DNA from: Bifidobacterium breve
GTDB lineage: Bacteria; Bacteroidota; Bacteroidia; Cytophagales; UBA9547
NCBI GenBank assembly: GCA_943325655.2
Contig: CALPQG020000146.1
Coordinates: forward strand, 1 to 6,722
Direction: 5' to 3'
Length of the DNA stretch: 6,722 nt
Below the pieces are notes generated by a model. The model did not search any database. It had not been told where the DNA came from and was given only the letters and a program-made list of their open reading frames with translations. The translations under genes and the position numbers were made by a program. The stretch's first letter is position 1; each line of letters begins with the position of its first letter. Positions 1 through 6,178 of the stretch are shown piece after piece.

Positions 1-498
1 GCTCGTTTTGGAGATATTGGAATTTCGGCAAGTTTACCATTCAATAAAGACGAAGAATCTTCAGGAATTATTGATATGGAAGAGATTTTAGGTCCAGGAG
101 AATTTCTTTTTGTTGACCAATCTCACTCTACACATCCAAATGCTGCATTGGTAGAAAACGGTCAGTTATTAAAATTATTTAATCCTGATACTTATAAAGC
201 TTCTCAGGTAATCACCAGTGTTGAAACTACTGATGCAATTACTGCTGATCATATTAGCTTGTATCCAAATCCAACAGGAGATAAAGTAACCGTATCACTT
301 TCTCTTGCGAAAAATGACCATGTAGCTGTACATATTCTTGACCTACAGGGTAAAGATGTATTGAGCACAGAAGCAGATTTTGCAGCAGGAAATCAAAAAG
401 TTGAATTCAATACTTCTGGTTTAACATCAGGTGTTTACCTGGTAGAAGTTAAAACGTCAACTTCCACTACAAGAATTAAATTGATGGTGATCCATTAA
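1..498 (+). CDS. Secreted protein with T9SS type A sorting domain, probable PhoX/DUF839-like (C-terminal fragment)
   Basis: The frame is open from base 1 to the TAA at 496-498 with no start codon that need be real, so this is the last 165 residues of a longer gene. The Met at base 76 lies inside a conserved-looking stretch and is not a start. Bases 1 to about 210 encode A-R-F-G-D-I-G, then S-S-G-I-I-D, then E-N-G-Q-L-L-K-L-F-N-P-D. This resembles, from memory, the end of the PhoX/DUF839 calcium-dependent phosphatase-like beta-propellers (V-E-G-G-Q-L-x-x-L-F-N-P-D), so the family call is tentative. From about base 256 comes a textbook type A sorting domain: L-Y-P-N-P-T, a beta-rich core with I-L-D-L-Q-G-K, then G-V-Y-L-V-E-V and a basic tail ending K-L-M-V-I-H. 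Such domains send a protein through the outer membrane by T9SS and are cleaved on the way out. The product should therefore be extracellular or surface-anchored. The sorting domain is certain; the enzymatic identity is not. Confidence 0.85.
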   Translation, partial: ARFGDIGISASLPFNKDEESSGIIDMEEILGPGEFLFVDQSHSTHPNAALVENGQLLKLFNPDTYKASQVITSVETTDAITADHISLYPNPTGDKVTVSLSLAKNDHVAVHILDLQGKDVLSTEADFAAGNQKVEFNTSGLTSGVYLVEVKTSTSTTRIKLMVIH

Positions 499-519
499 TC
501 AGATTGTAAAATCATTGTG

Positions 520-553
520 AAACCACCGGGATTTTGTCCCGGTGGTTTTCTTA
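520..553 (+). terminator. Intrinsic terminator after the T9SS-exported protein gene
   Basis: A perfect 12-bp stem, 520-531 against 537-548, has a GC-rich core (C-C-A-C-C-G-G-G) and a 5-nt loop TTTTG. The stem ends in three Ts, and the run continues T-C-T-T. It lies 22 bp after the stop at 498. It fills most of the 73-bp gap before the peroxidase gene, so the promoter for that gene must overlap or follow the hairpin, or the gene depends on read-through. I see no convincing Bacteroidota promoter (TTG near -33 with TAnnTTTG near -7) in the gap. Confidence 0.9.
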
Positions 554-571
554 GTTAAAAACAACATCGAC

Positions 572-2491
572 ATGAATAAATACTACCTCTCCGCATTATT
601 CTTTTTTATAGCATTTTTAGCCATTTCATTTAAAACGATTCAAAGTAATAGTTATCAGCAGGCTTATGAATTAAAAATCAATGATTTTATAAAAAGCGAA
701 TCATTCCTGATCAAAACTGTACAGGAATGTAATCAGCTCTCAGGAACAAATATTGATAAAATTAAACAGGCCATTGGGGCATCAAGGAACAAAATGAAAA
801 GCGCCGATATCTGGTTGCGCTATCTTGAGCCGCTGGCCTATAAAAAAATAAACAGTCCGCTTCCTGTAGAATGGGAAACAGAAGTGTTTGAAAAATTTGA
901 AAAGCCATACAAAAGAGTTGGAGCCGGACTTACACTGGCAGAACTGTACCTTGAAGAAGAAAATCCTGATAAAGATACCTTGTTACATTTACTTACCCAG
1001 GCTGAAAAGGCTACGGGTAGCTTTCTTCATGATTCTATCGTTTCTAAAATCAAGACCTTTGACCATTTTTATTTTTGCAACAGGTTGTTTTTGCTGAACC
1101 TGGCATCCATTTATACCACAGGTTTTGAATGCCCGGATACTGCCCTCGTTATTCCTGAATTAAAAGTGATGCTTTCCGAAGTGAATACTATTTATGCTAC
1201 ATATAATCAGAGTTTCTCTTCTCAGCAGCTTAGTGCTCCATACATGACACTGTTTGCAGCCTGTATACAATTTGCTGTAAATCAGCCTGAACGCTACAGC
1301 CATTTTGATCATTTTACTTTTATTAAAGATTATGTCAATCCATTGTTTGCGCTTAACCAGCAACTGATCAGGCAATATGGCGCCTCTTCCCGTAGTAACC
1401 TCGATTATGCCTTAAATAAAACGGCAGCATCAATCTTTGATAAGAGTCTTTACATGGGACAAATCACCAAGGGCATTTTTCTCAGGGTAAATGATGAACA
1501 GACTTTGCAAACCATTGACCGCTTGGGTGAAATGCTTTTTTTTGATCCGATATTGTCGGCCAATAATCAAAGGAGCTGCGTCTCCTGTCACGATCCAAAA
1601 CAATTTTTTACCGATACCTTGAGAAGTACTTCATTGCAGTTCAATGAAAAAGAATTTCTACCCAGAAACTCACCTTCATTGCTCAATACACCATTTAACC
1701 ACCTGGCCATGCTTGACGGAAAGCACCATACTTTGCAGCATCAGGGTAAAGCCGTTATTACCAATCCGATTGAAATGGGAAGTAATGAAAATGAAGTATT
1801 AGAAAAAATATTAAGCTGTAAAGAGTATAAAGCCGGATTTACCAAACTATTAAAACATACCCCTCAGGAAAAGGAAATAACATTGGAGCATATCGTATCG
1901 GCACTTACCTTTTATTATGGTAAATTCAGTAATGGTACTGCAGCTTTTGATAATGCTATGAATAATAAAACACCTGTTAACAAAGAAGTTATAGAAGGAT
2001 TTAACTTGTTTATGAGTAAATCTCAGTGCGCCTCCTGTCATTTTGTACCCCAGTTTAATGGTGTAAAGCCTCCTTATATAGGATCAGAATTTGAAGTTTT
2101 GGGCACACCTGAAGATCCACATTACAAAAGTTTGAGCAAAGATAAAGGCAGGCATGACGTAAATCCTGCAACGGAAACCATGAATGCCTTTAGAACAGGT
2201 ACACTACGGAACGCTGAAAAAACGAAGCCCTATATGCATAACGGTGTTTTCAAAACCCTCGATGAAGTCATTGAATTTTACAATGGAGGAGGAGGTGCAG
2301 GAAGAGGGCTCGTAGTTGAAAACCAGACTTTGTCATCCGATTCCTTAAGGCTTACAAAAAAAGAAAAAATACAGTTAATATCGTTTATCAAATCATTAAA
2401 TGAAGAAATTATTTTGGAGGTAACACCTGAAAAATTACCGCTTTCCAAAAACAAGACATTTAATACAAGGAAAGTAGGAGGAGAGTATTAG
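572..2491 (+). CDS. Di-haem cytochrome c peroxidase (CCP/MauG superfamily) with long helical N-terminal extension
   Basis: This 639-residue exported protein should reduce hydrogen peroxide in the periplasm using electrons from a small cytochrome. The start is ATG 572; a GTG at 542 in the same frame lies inside the terminator stem and is rejected. Residues 1-20 are a hydrophobic signal or anchor. Residues 30-300 are mostly helical with no haem motif; W-L-R-Y-L-E-P at 81-87 and E-K-F-E-K-P at 107-112 suggest the imelysin-like extension seen on many Bacteroidota CCPs (inference). The catalytic half starts L-G-E-M-L-F-F-D-P (318-326). It has haem motifs CVSCH 336-340 and CASCH 486-490, R-N-S-P-S-L-L-N 365-372, a Gln391/Glu401 pair spaced like the family's active-site Gln and Glu, and P-Y-M-H-N-G 553-558, whose Met555 is the likely axial ligand of the second haem. 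Oddities: the usual F-W-D-G-R reads M-L-D-G-K (380-384), and the loop after the first haem has no His. Typical CCPs are about half this length. It is followed after 1 bp by a cytochrome lipoprotein. Confidence 0.92.
   Translation: MNKYYLSALFFFIAFLAISFKTIQSNSYQQAYELKINDFIKSESFLIKTVQECNQLSGTNIDKIKQAIGASRNKMKSADIWLRYLEPLAYKKINSPLPVEWETEVFEKFEKPYKRVGAGLTLAELYLEEENPDKDTLLHLLTQAEKATGSFLHDSIVSKIKTFDHFYFCNRLFLLNLASIYTTGFECPDTALVIPELKVMLSEVNTIYATYNQSFSSQQLSAPYMTLFAACIQFAVNQPERYSHFDHFTFIKDYVNPLFALNQQLIRQYGASSRSNLDYALNKTAASIFDKSLYMGQITKGIFLRVNDEQTLQTIDRLGEMLFFDPILSANNQRSCVSCHDPKQFFTDTLRSTSLQFNEKEFLPRNSPSLLNTPFNHLAMLDGKHHTLQHQGKAVITNPIEMGSNENEVLEKILSCKEYKAGFTKLLKHTPQEKEITLEHIVSALTFYYGKFSNGTAAFDNAMNNKTPVNKEVIEGFNLFMSKSQCASCHFVPQFNGVKPPYIGSEFEVLGTPEDPHYKSLSKDKGRHDVNPATETMNAFRTGTLRNAEKTKPYMHNGVFKTLDEVIEFYNGGGGAGRGLVVENQTLSSDSLRLTKKEKIQLISFIKSLNEEIILEVTPEKLPLSKNKTFNTRKVGGEY
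2476..2483 (+). promoter_or_regulatory. Strong Shine-Dalgarno for the cytochrome lipoprotein, inside the end of the peroxidase gene
   Basis: The octamer AGGAGGAG lies within the last peroxidase codons (encoding G-G-E), 9 nt before ATG 2493. It decides the start: the second in-frame ATG at 2502 would be 18 nt away. Such a full anti-SD match is unusual in Bacteroidota, where initiation usually relies on A-rich upstream sequence. Confidence 0.7.
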
Positions 2492-2492
2492 T

Positions 2493-2891
2493 ATGAAATT
2501 TATGATAAAAAAAGAACATATAGCTATGATTGTTTTATTGATGATTGCAGTGCTGAGTTGTATGGGGCCTAAGAAAGTGGCTTATGATTTCCCTTCGACC
2601 ATGAATGAAAGTGTTCAAAAAGAATATTTAAGACAATGTGAAAAAGGTGCAGTATTGTATGAAATCAGTTGTTCCGGATGTCATACAAAGAAAAGTATGC
2701 TCAGTAAAAAGATTCCTGATTTTACTGCCGACCAAATATATGGTTATGAGATTCGCCGTTCGAATAAAAACCATGAAAATGCATTGACGGCTGAGACCGT
2801 TACAACCGAAGAGTTGGGCTATATCCTTAATTTTCTGATGTACAAAAAGAGAAGTGGTTTGCTACACAAGGGTACTCATGTAGAAAATTAA
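2493..2891 (+). CDS. Small mono-haem c-type cytochrome lipoprotein
   Basis: A 132-residue lipoprotein that should carry one covalently bound haem c at the membrane surface, on the periplasmic side or exposed on the outer membrane. A hydrophobic segment (10-22) follows a basic start (K-K at 6-7) and ends in the lipobox-like V-L-S-C with Cys23 as the lipidated residue. The haem motif is CSGCH at 60-64, giving His64 as the proximal ligand. The distal ligand is not obvious: Met69, His94 (in K-N-H-E-N) and Met116 are candidates. The pattern of haem motif, then I-P-D-F-T-A-D-Q-I, then N-H, then E-E-L-G-Y-I-L-N-F-L, resembles a small Bacteroidota cytochrome family known to me only from memory. An extra Cys49 lies 11 residues before the haem motif. 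It starts one base after the peroxidase stop, with its ribosome-binding site inside that gene. The two are surely cotranscribed, and it is the obvious candidate electron donor or partner for the peroxidase, though that is inferred from context. Confidence 0.85.
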   Translation: MKFMIKKEHIAMIVLLMIAVLSCMGPKKVAYDFPSTMNESVQKEYLRQCEKGAVLYEISCSGCHTKKSMLSKKIPDFTADQIYGYEIRRSNKNHENALTAETVTTEELGYILNFLMYKKRSGLLHKGTHVEN

Positions 2892-2900
2892 AATTTTATT

Positions 2901-3860
2901 TTACAATAATTTCTTAATGATGTCTTCAACAGTTAATCCTTCTGCTTCAGCTTTGAAGTTCCTGATAATTCTGTGACGTAGTACTGCTGTGGCAACTGCC
3001 TGTACGTCTTCAATATCTGGAGCATATTTCCCATTGATCAAAGCATTGCATTTGGCTGCCAATATCAAACTTTGAGAAGCTCTTGGGCCAGCACCCCATT
3101 CTAAAAACTGGTTACTCAATGCTGAAGCCATTGGATAATTTGGACGTGTGGAGTGGACCAATTTAACCGCATACTCTACTACATTGTCAGTAACAGGTAC
3201 TTTTTTAACCAGCTGCTGGAATTCTAAAATTTCTTCGGCACCAATAATTTTTTCAATCTTGGCAACCGTATTTCCTGTGGTGTTTTTTACGATTTGAACT
3301 TCTGATTCAAAAGAAGGATAATCAAGAATGATGTTGAATAAAAACCTGTCCAACTGCGCTTCAGGCAAAGGATAGGTTCCTTCTTGTTCAATAGGGTTTT
3401 GGGTGGCCAATACAAAAAATGGTTCTTCTAACACATGGGTTAGCCCTGCGATGGTGACGGTATGCTCCTGCATGGCTTCCAATAAAGCAGCTTGCGTTTT
3501 TGGAGGCGTACGGTTAATTTCATCTGCCAAAATGATGTTTGAAAAAATTGGTCCTTTAATGAATTTAAGGTTCCTATTGATGTCAAGGGTTTCAGAACCT
3601 GTAATGTCAGAAGGCATTAAATCAGGCGTAAACTGAATTCTTTTAAAATCCAGGGACAAGGCCTCAGAAATGGTGTTGATCAACAAGGTTTTTGCCAAGC
3701 CGGGAACACCCACCAAAAGACAATGCCCTTTACAAAATATGGCTGTCAGTACCAATTTAACAACTTCTTCTTGCCCAATAATTACTTTGGAAATTTCGGT
3801 ATTTAATTTTTTGTAAACTGCATGCAATGCATCTGCTGCTTCAACATCTGATCTCATCAT
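2901..3860 (-). CDS. MoxR-family AAA+ ATPase
   Basis: A 319-residue cytoplasmic AAA+ ATPase of the MoxR group, chaperone-like ATPases that help assemble or mature partner proteins, usually through VWA-domain partners. Walker A is G-V-P-G-L-A-K-T (51-58). Walker B is I-I-L-A-D-E-I-N-R (109-117) with Asp113 and Glu114. Then comes P-K-T-Q-A-A-L-L-E-A-M-Q-E (120-132), a MoxR hallmark. Sensor 1 is A-T-Q-N-P (152-156), followed by the family signature Q-E-G-T-Y-P-L-P-E-A-Q-L-D-R-F (159-173). Sensor 2 is the G-P-R-A-S-Q region around Arg260, within the C-terminal lid. Length and motifs are complete. The start at 3860 gives M-M-R-S; the second ATG (3857) is equally possible. It follows surA by 30 bp on the same strand and is probably the last gene of the folding operon. 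The DUF58 and VWA genes that often accompany MoxR are not next to it here, because the neighbour on the left is convergent. The partner is therefore unknown. Confidence 0.95.
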   Translation of the reverse strand: MMRSDVEAADALHAVYKKLNTEISKVIIGQEEVVKLVLTAIFCKGHCLLVGVPGLAKTLLINTISEALSLDFKRIQFTPDLMPSDITGSETLDINRNLKFIKGPIFSNIILADEINRTPPKTQAALLEAMQEHTVTIAGLTHVLEEPFFVLATQNPIEQEGTYPLPEAQLDRFLFNIILDYPSFESEVQIVKNTTGNTVAKIEKIIGAEEILEFQQLVKKVPVTDNVVEYAVKLVHSTRPNYPMASALSNQFLEWGAGPRASQSLILAAKCNALINGKYAPDIEDVQAVATAVLRHRIIRNFKAEAEGLTVEDIIKKLL

Positions 3861-3890
3861 AAATAATCTTTAATGGTTAATTGAATAACG

Positions 3891-5252
3891 CTATTTTAAA
3901 ATATCACAGGTTTTGTATTCGTCATCTACATCAATAAATACTTCGCTTTTGGTTTTGGCAAACCATTCGGCAAGTACTTTATTTTTGCGTTCTGCTATAG
4001 CTGCGGCCAATATTTTTTGGTAATCATCATTGAAATTGGCCTTGTGTGGCGCCATGATTTTTTTCAAATAAATGACCCTCATCGCTTCTTTTCCTTCAGG
4101 AGTTCTGTATGGAATTGGATGTGTGATGTCACCGACTTTCATGGTATCGATTACAAAAAACACACTTGGGTCAAGGTTTTCTACCGGCATCATGGTCGCT
4201 CCAGATTTTGGGTCCACCATCAATCCACCTGATTCGGCAGTCACTTTGTCTTGTGAAAAATCTTTGGCCGCTTTAGAAAATGAAATAGAATCCGTTACTA
4301 TTTTAGTTCTTATTCTTTCTAAGGTTGCTGTGGTCGCTTGAATGTCAAGGGTAGAAGAAGCTGGCTTAATCAATATGTGGCGGGTATTGAATTCAGATCC
4401 CCTTCTTTCAATCATCTGAATGAGGTGAAACCCAAATTGAGATTCAACAATCTCAGAAAGTTCTCCTGGTTTTAGTTTTAACGATGCGGCTTCATATTCA
4501 GGAACCAATTCTCCTTTTTTGAAAAAGCCCAGCTCACCACCGTTGGCGCCAGATCCTGGATCCTGAGAATACAATTTTGCCAAATCAGCGAAGCCTTCTC
4601 CTGCAACAATTCTGACTTTTAATTTTTGTAATGTTTCCTGTGCTTCCTTTTTTTGTTCTTTTCCTATTGATGCTTCAATCACAATTTCGCCCACTTCAGC
4701 TTCTTTGGAGAAATAAGGTAAGCTGTCGTTAGGAATTTGCGCATAAAATTTCTTTACTTCTCCAGGCGTAAGTTTGATGTTTCCAGAAATTTTGTCCTGC
4801 ATTTTTTGTCCTACCATTTGCTCTTTTACCTGACGGCGCAAGTCTTTTTTGAGCTCAGCAATTGACTTGTTGTAATATTCTTCCAGTTTTTCTTCAGACC
4901 CAATTTGCTGTACGAAATAGGCCATTCTTCTTTCCAATTGGTCATCTACCATTTTATCATCTACGGTAACGGAGTCTATATCAGCTTTGGCCAGTAAAAG
5001 TTTGTTGATCAATAATGATTCAAGTACCGAACAACGGATGTTTTCATTGCTAAACTTAAATTGGTTGTTGGCCATATACTGCAAATACATGACTTCCATT
5101 TCGGATTTTAATACGACATGGTTATCCACTTTCCCGATGATTTTTTCTACCACTTGCCTGTTAGACAAAGGTTGCGCAACAGCACTCCCTATGGCGAAAA
5201 ACAGACTTATAAAAATTAATGTTTTTAAATAGCTCAATGTAGTATTTTTCAT
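3891..5252 (-). CDS. surA: SurA-like periplasmic chaperone / peptidyl-prolyl isomerase with two parvulin domains
   Basis: A 453-residue periplasmic chaperone expected to escort outer-membrane proteins to the BAM complex and possibly isomerise X-Pro bonds. A signal peptide spans residues 1-26, with cleavage likely after A-V-A before Gln27. The SurA N-terminal helical domain covers about 30-175 (K-I-I-G-K-V-D-N at 37-44, then D-L-R-R-Q-V-K-E-Q at 137-145). Parvulin 1 spans about 185-284, with G-G-E-L-G-F-F (238-244), V-P-E-Y-E (250-254) and F-G-F-H-L-I (273-278). Parvulin 2 spans about 287-400 and begins T-R-H-I-L-I (290-295). Each parvulin lacks motifs the other keeps. The end, P-H-K-A-N (402-406) and D-D-Y-Q-K-I (409-414), is typical of Bacteroidota SurA. 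The mature protein has only two cysteines, Cys74 and Cys449. Its ATG overlaps the TGA of the upstream lipoprotein gene by 4 nt (ATGA), indicating translational coupling. The gene symbol rests on family resemblance. Confidence 0.93.
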   Translation of the reverse strand: MKNTTLSYLKTLIFISLFFAIGSAVAQPLSNRQVVEKIIGKVDNHVVLKSEMEVMYLQYMANNQFKFSNENIRCSVLESLLINKLLLAKADIDSVTVDDKMVDDQLERRMAYFVQQIGSEEKLEEYYNKSIAELKKDLRRQVKEQMVGQKMQDKISGNIKLTPGEVKKFYAQIPNDSLPYFSKEAEVGEIVIEASIGKEQKKEAQETLQKLKVRIVAGEGFADLAKLYSQDPGSGANGGELGFFKKGELVPEYEAASLKLKPGELSEIVESQFGFHLIQMIERRGSEFNTRHILIKPASSTLDIQATTATLERIRTKIVTDSISFSKAAKDFSQDKVTAESGGLMVDPKSGATMMPVENLDPSVFFVIDTMKVGDITHPIPYRTPEGKEAMRVIYLKKIMAPHKANFNDDYQKILAAAIAERKNKVLAEWFAKTKSEVFIDVDDEYKTCDILK

Positions 5253-6178
5253 TTTTTATTGAATTCAATTTCTTGCTTGTCTAAAGCTTCTTTGTAACAT
5301 TTGTCTTCAAACAAAGCCCATTTTTTTGTTTTACGGTCGTGAACAATGGTCGCTTTTAATTTGTCTGTATTGTAAGTCAATGGTGCCAAACTACCAACTG
5401 TTTTGATATCTTCTATCATCAATAAATAGATATTGTCTTCATCGGTAATTTCGAAATTTCCCTTTCGTTCATACTTTTTTAAATGTGTTGCAAAAGGTGT
5501 TTCGGCAACCAATACGTCCAAATCAATCCAGTGTCCGTTTTGAATTTTAAACTGTTCTGCAAAGCGCAAACAGATAGATTTTAACTCCTTGTTTTCTTTC
5601 TCCGACAGCTTGGTAATCAACGATCGGATCAGGTCTATTTTAGGTGCTTTTCGGTTGATGACAATAAACTTCGCTTTTACAATGGTGCTGTTGAGTCTAT
5701 TCTCTTCAGGCATTTTTTTCAATTCTGACAGCAGCTCTTTTTCTGAAACCAAAGTATCTATCTCATTGGCAAAGAAATCGGTTTTGTATTGGTGCATCAA
5801 TAAGGTGTTCCTGTATTCATTTACCTTTTTATCAATCTCAGGAGTTGACTTACTTTTTTGTTTGCAAACATGCACCATGGTTTGAAACCTTATCCAATCC
5901 TGCACAAATTGATGGATCAAAGTGATGCTGTCTTTTGAACTCAAATGTTCATTTTCAAGGGATGGCAAATCCGCATCAGTGAGCGTTTCGTCATATACTT
6001 TTGCAATGGTGTTATCGGTAGCCTGTGTCTTGTCTTTTCCCTCTTTTTTATCTCCGCATTGGGTAAATAAAAGGGTTGAAAATAAACAAAGCAAAAAGCA
6101 AACATCCTTCGCTTGATTTTTAATCAAACAAAGGATGTTGTTGTGAAGTCCCAATATAAAATTGTTATTCAGTGGCAT
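5249..6178 (-). CDS. SurA/PpiC-like lipoprotein without catalytic parvulin signature
   Basis: A 309-residue putative lipoprotein, the middle member of a chaperone trio. The hydrophobic segment 26-39 ends in F-T-Q-C, with Cys41 the likely lipidated residue. Gln just before the Cys is unusual, and the hydrophilic G-D-K-K-E-G-K-D-K follows. Residues 57-150 look like a SurA N-terminal helical domain (I-A-K-V-Y-D-E-T-L-T-D-A-D-L, then helices). Residues 165-262 have the strand-helix order of a parvulin (V-K-A-K-F-I-V-I, later Y-L-L-M-I-E-D-I) but none of the R-H-I-L, G-G-x-L-G or F-G-x-H motifs. The last 40 residues resemble the helix that ends SurA proteins. I infer a non-catalytic, membrane-tethered chaperone. 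The start is ATG 6178, inside a TAATG overlap with the upstream stop. It gives about 25 residues before the hydrophobic core, long for a signal peptide. A TTG at Leu18 would give a normal one but loses the coupled start. A large hairpin lies in these first codons. Confidence 0.8.
   Translation of the reverse strand: MPLNNNFILGLHNNILCLIKNQAKDVCFLLCLFSTLLFTQCGDKKEGKDKTQATDNTIAKVYDETLTDADLPSLENEHLSSKDSITLIHQFVQDWIRFQTMVHVCKQKSKSTPEIDKKVNEYRNTLLMHQYKTDFFANEIDTLVSEKELLSELKKMPEENRLNSTIVKAKFIVINRKAPKIDLIRSLITKLSEKENKELKSICLRFAEQFKIQNGHWIDLDVLVAETPFATHLKKYERKGNFEITDEDNIYLLMIEDIKTVGSLAPLTYNTDKLKATIVHDRKTKKWALFEDKCYKEALDKQEIEFNKK
6101..6139 (-). other. 18-bp RNA hairpin followed by a U-rich tract, within the start of the lipoprotein gene
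   Basis: Read on the minus strand, 6139-6122 pairs with 6118-6101 around a 3-nt AAA loop (6121-6119). Of 18 pairs, 16 are Watson-Crick; the other two (6130/6110 and 6128/6112) are G-U wobbles in the minus-strand RNA and would be A-C mismatches on the plus strand. The 3' flank reads TGCTTTTTGCTTTG. The structure covers codons 14-26 of the lipoprotein gene, beginning 39 nt after its ATG, in the unusually long leader before the hydrophobic core. It resembles an intrinsic terminator or attenuator, but its function is inferred from sequence alone. Confidence 0.6.

Noticed and set aside
76..498. A complete 140-residue gene starting at ATG 76
   Set aside because: The frame continues to base 1 with plausible protein sequence before this Met, and there is no signal peptide after it, which a T9SS cargo needs.
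1160..1375. 71-codon minus-strand frame within the peroxidase gene (also a minus-strand frame at 1850-2041 and a plus-strand frame at 888-1097)
   Set aside because: These are shadows of the peroxidase reading frame, which has family motifs throughout its catalytic half.
2285..2305. GGAGGAGGAGG repeat in the peroxidase gene as a possible internal ribosome-binding site
   Set aside because: It encodes the conserved glycine run after F-Y-N in CCP proteins, and no start codon leading to a sizeable frame follows at the right distance.
3403..3636. 77-codon open frame on the plus strand opposite the MoxR ATPase gene
   Set aside because: It lies wholly antisense to a well-conserved gene encoding the Walker B and sensor 1 region. 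Its translation shows no recognisable motif.
3892..3903. 12-bp AT-only palindrome TATTTTAAAATA at the surA stop codon
   Set aside because: It has no loop and no GC pairs, so it would not form a stable terminator. Such palindromes are common by chance in AT-rich DNA.
4072..4341. 89-codon open frame on the plus strand opposite surA (also a 71-codon one at 4017-4232 and an 81-codon one at 4987-5232)
   Set aside because: All are antisense to the parvulin or N-terminal coding sequence, with no upstream signals or protein-like motif.
5589..5885. 98-codon open frame on the plus strand opposite the SurA-like lipoprotein gene (and 64 codons at 5922-6116)
   Set aside because: Its hydrophobic look comes from the reverse complement of lysine-, glutamate- and asparagine-rich codons in the real gene. 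It has no context supporting expression.
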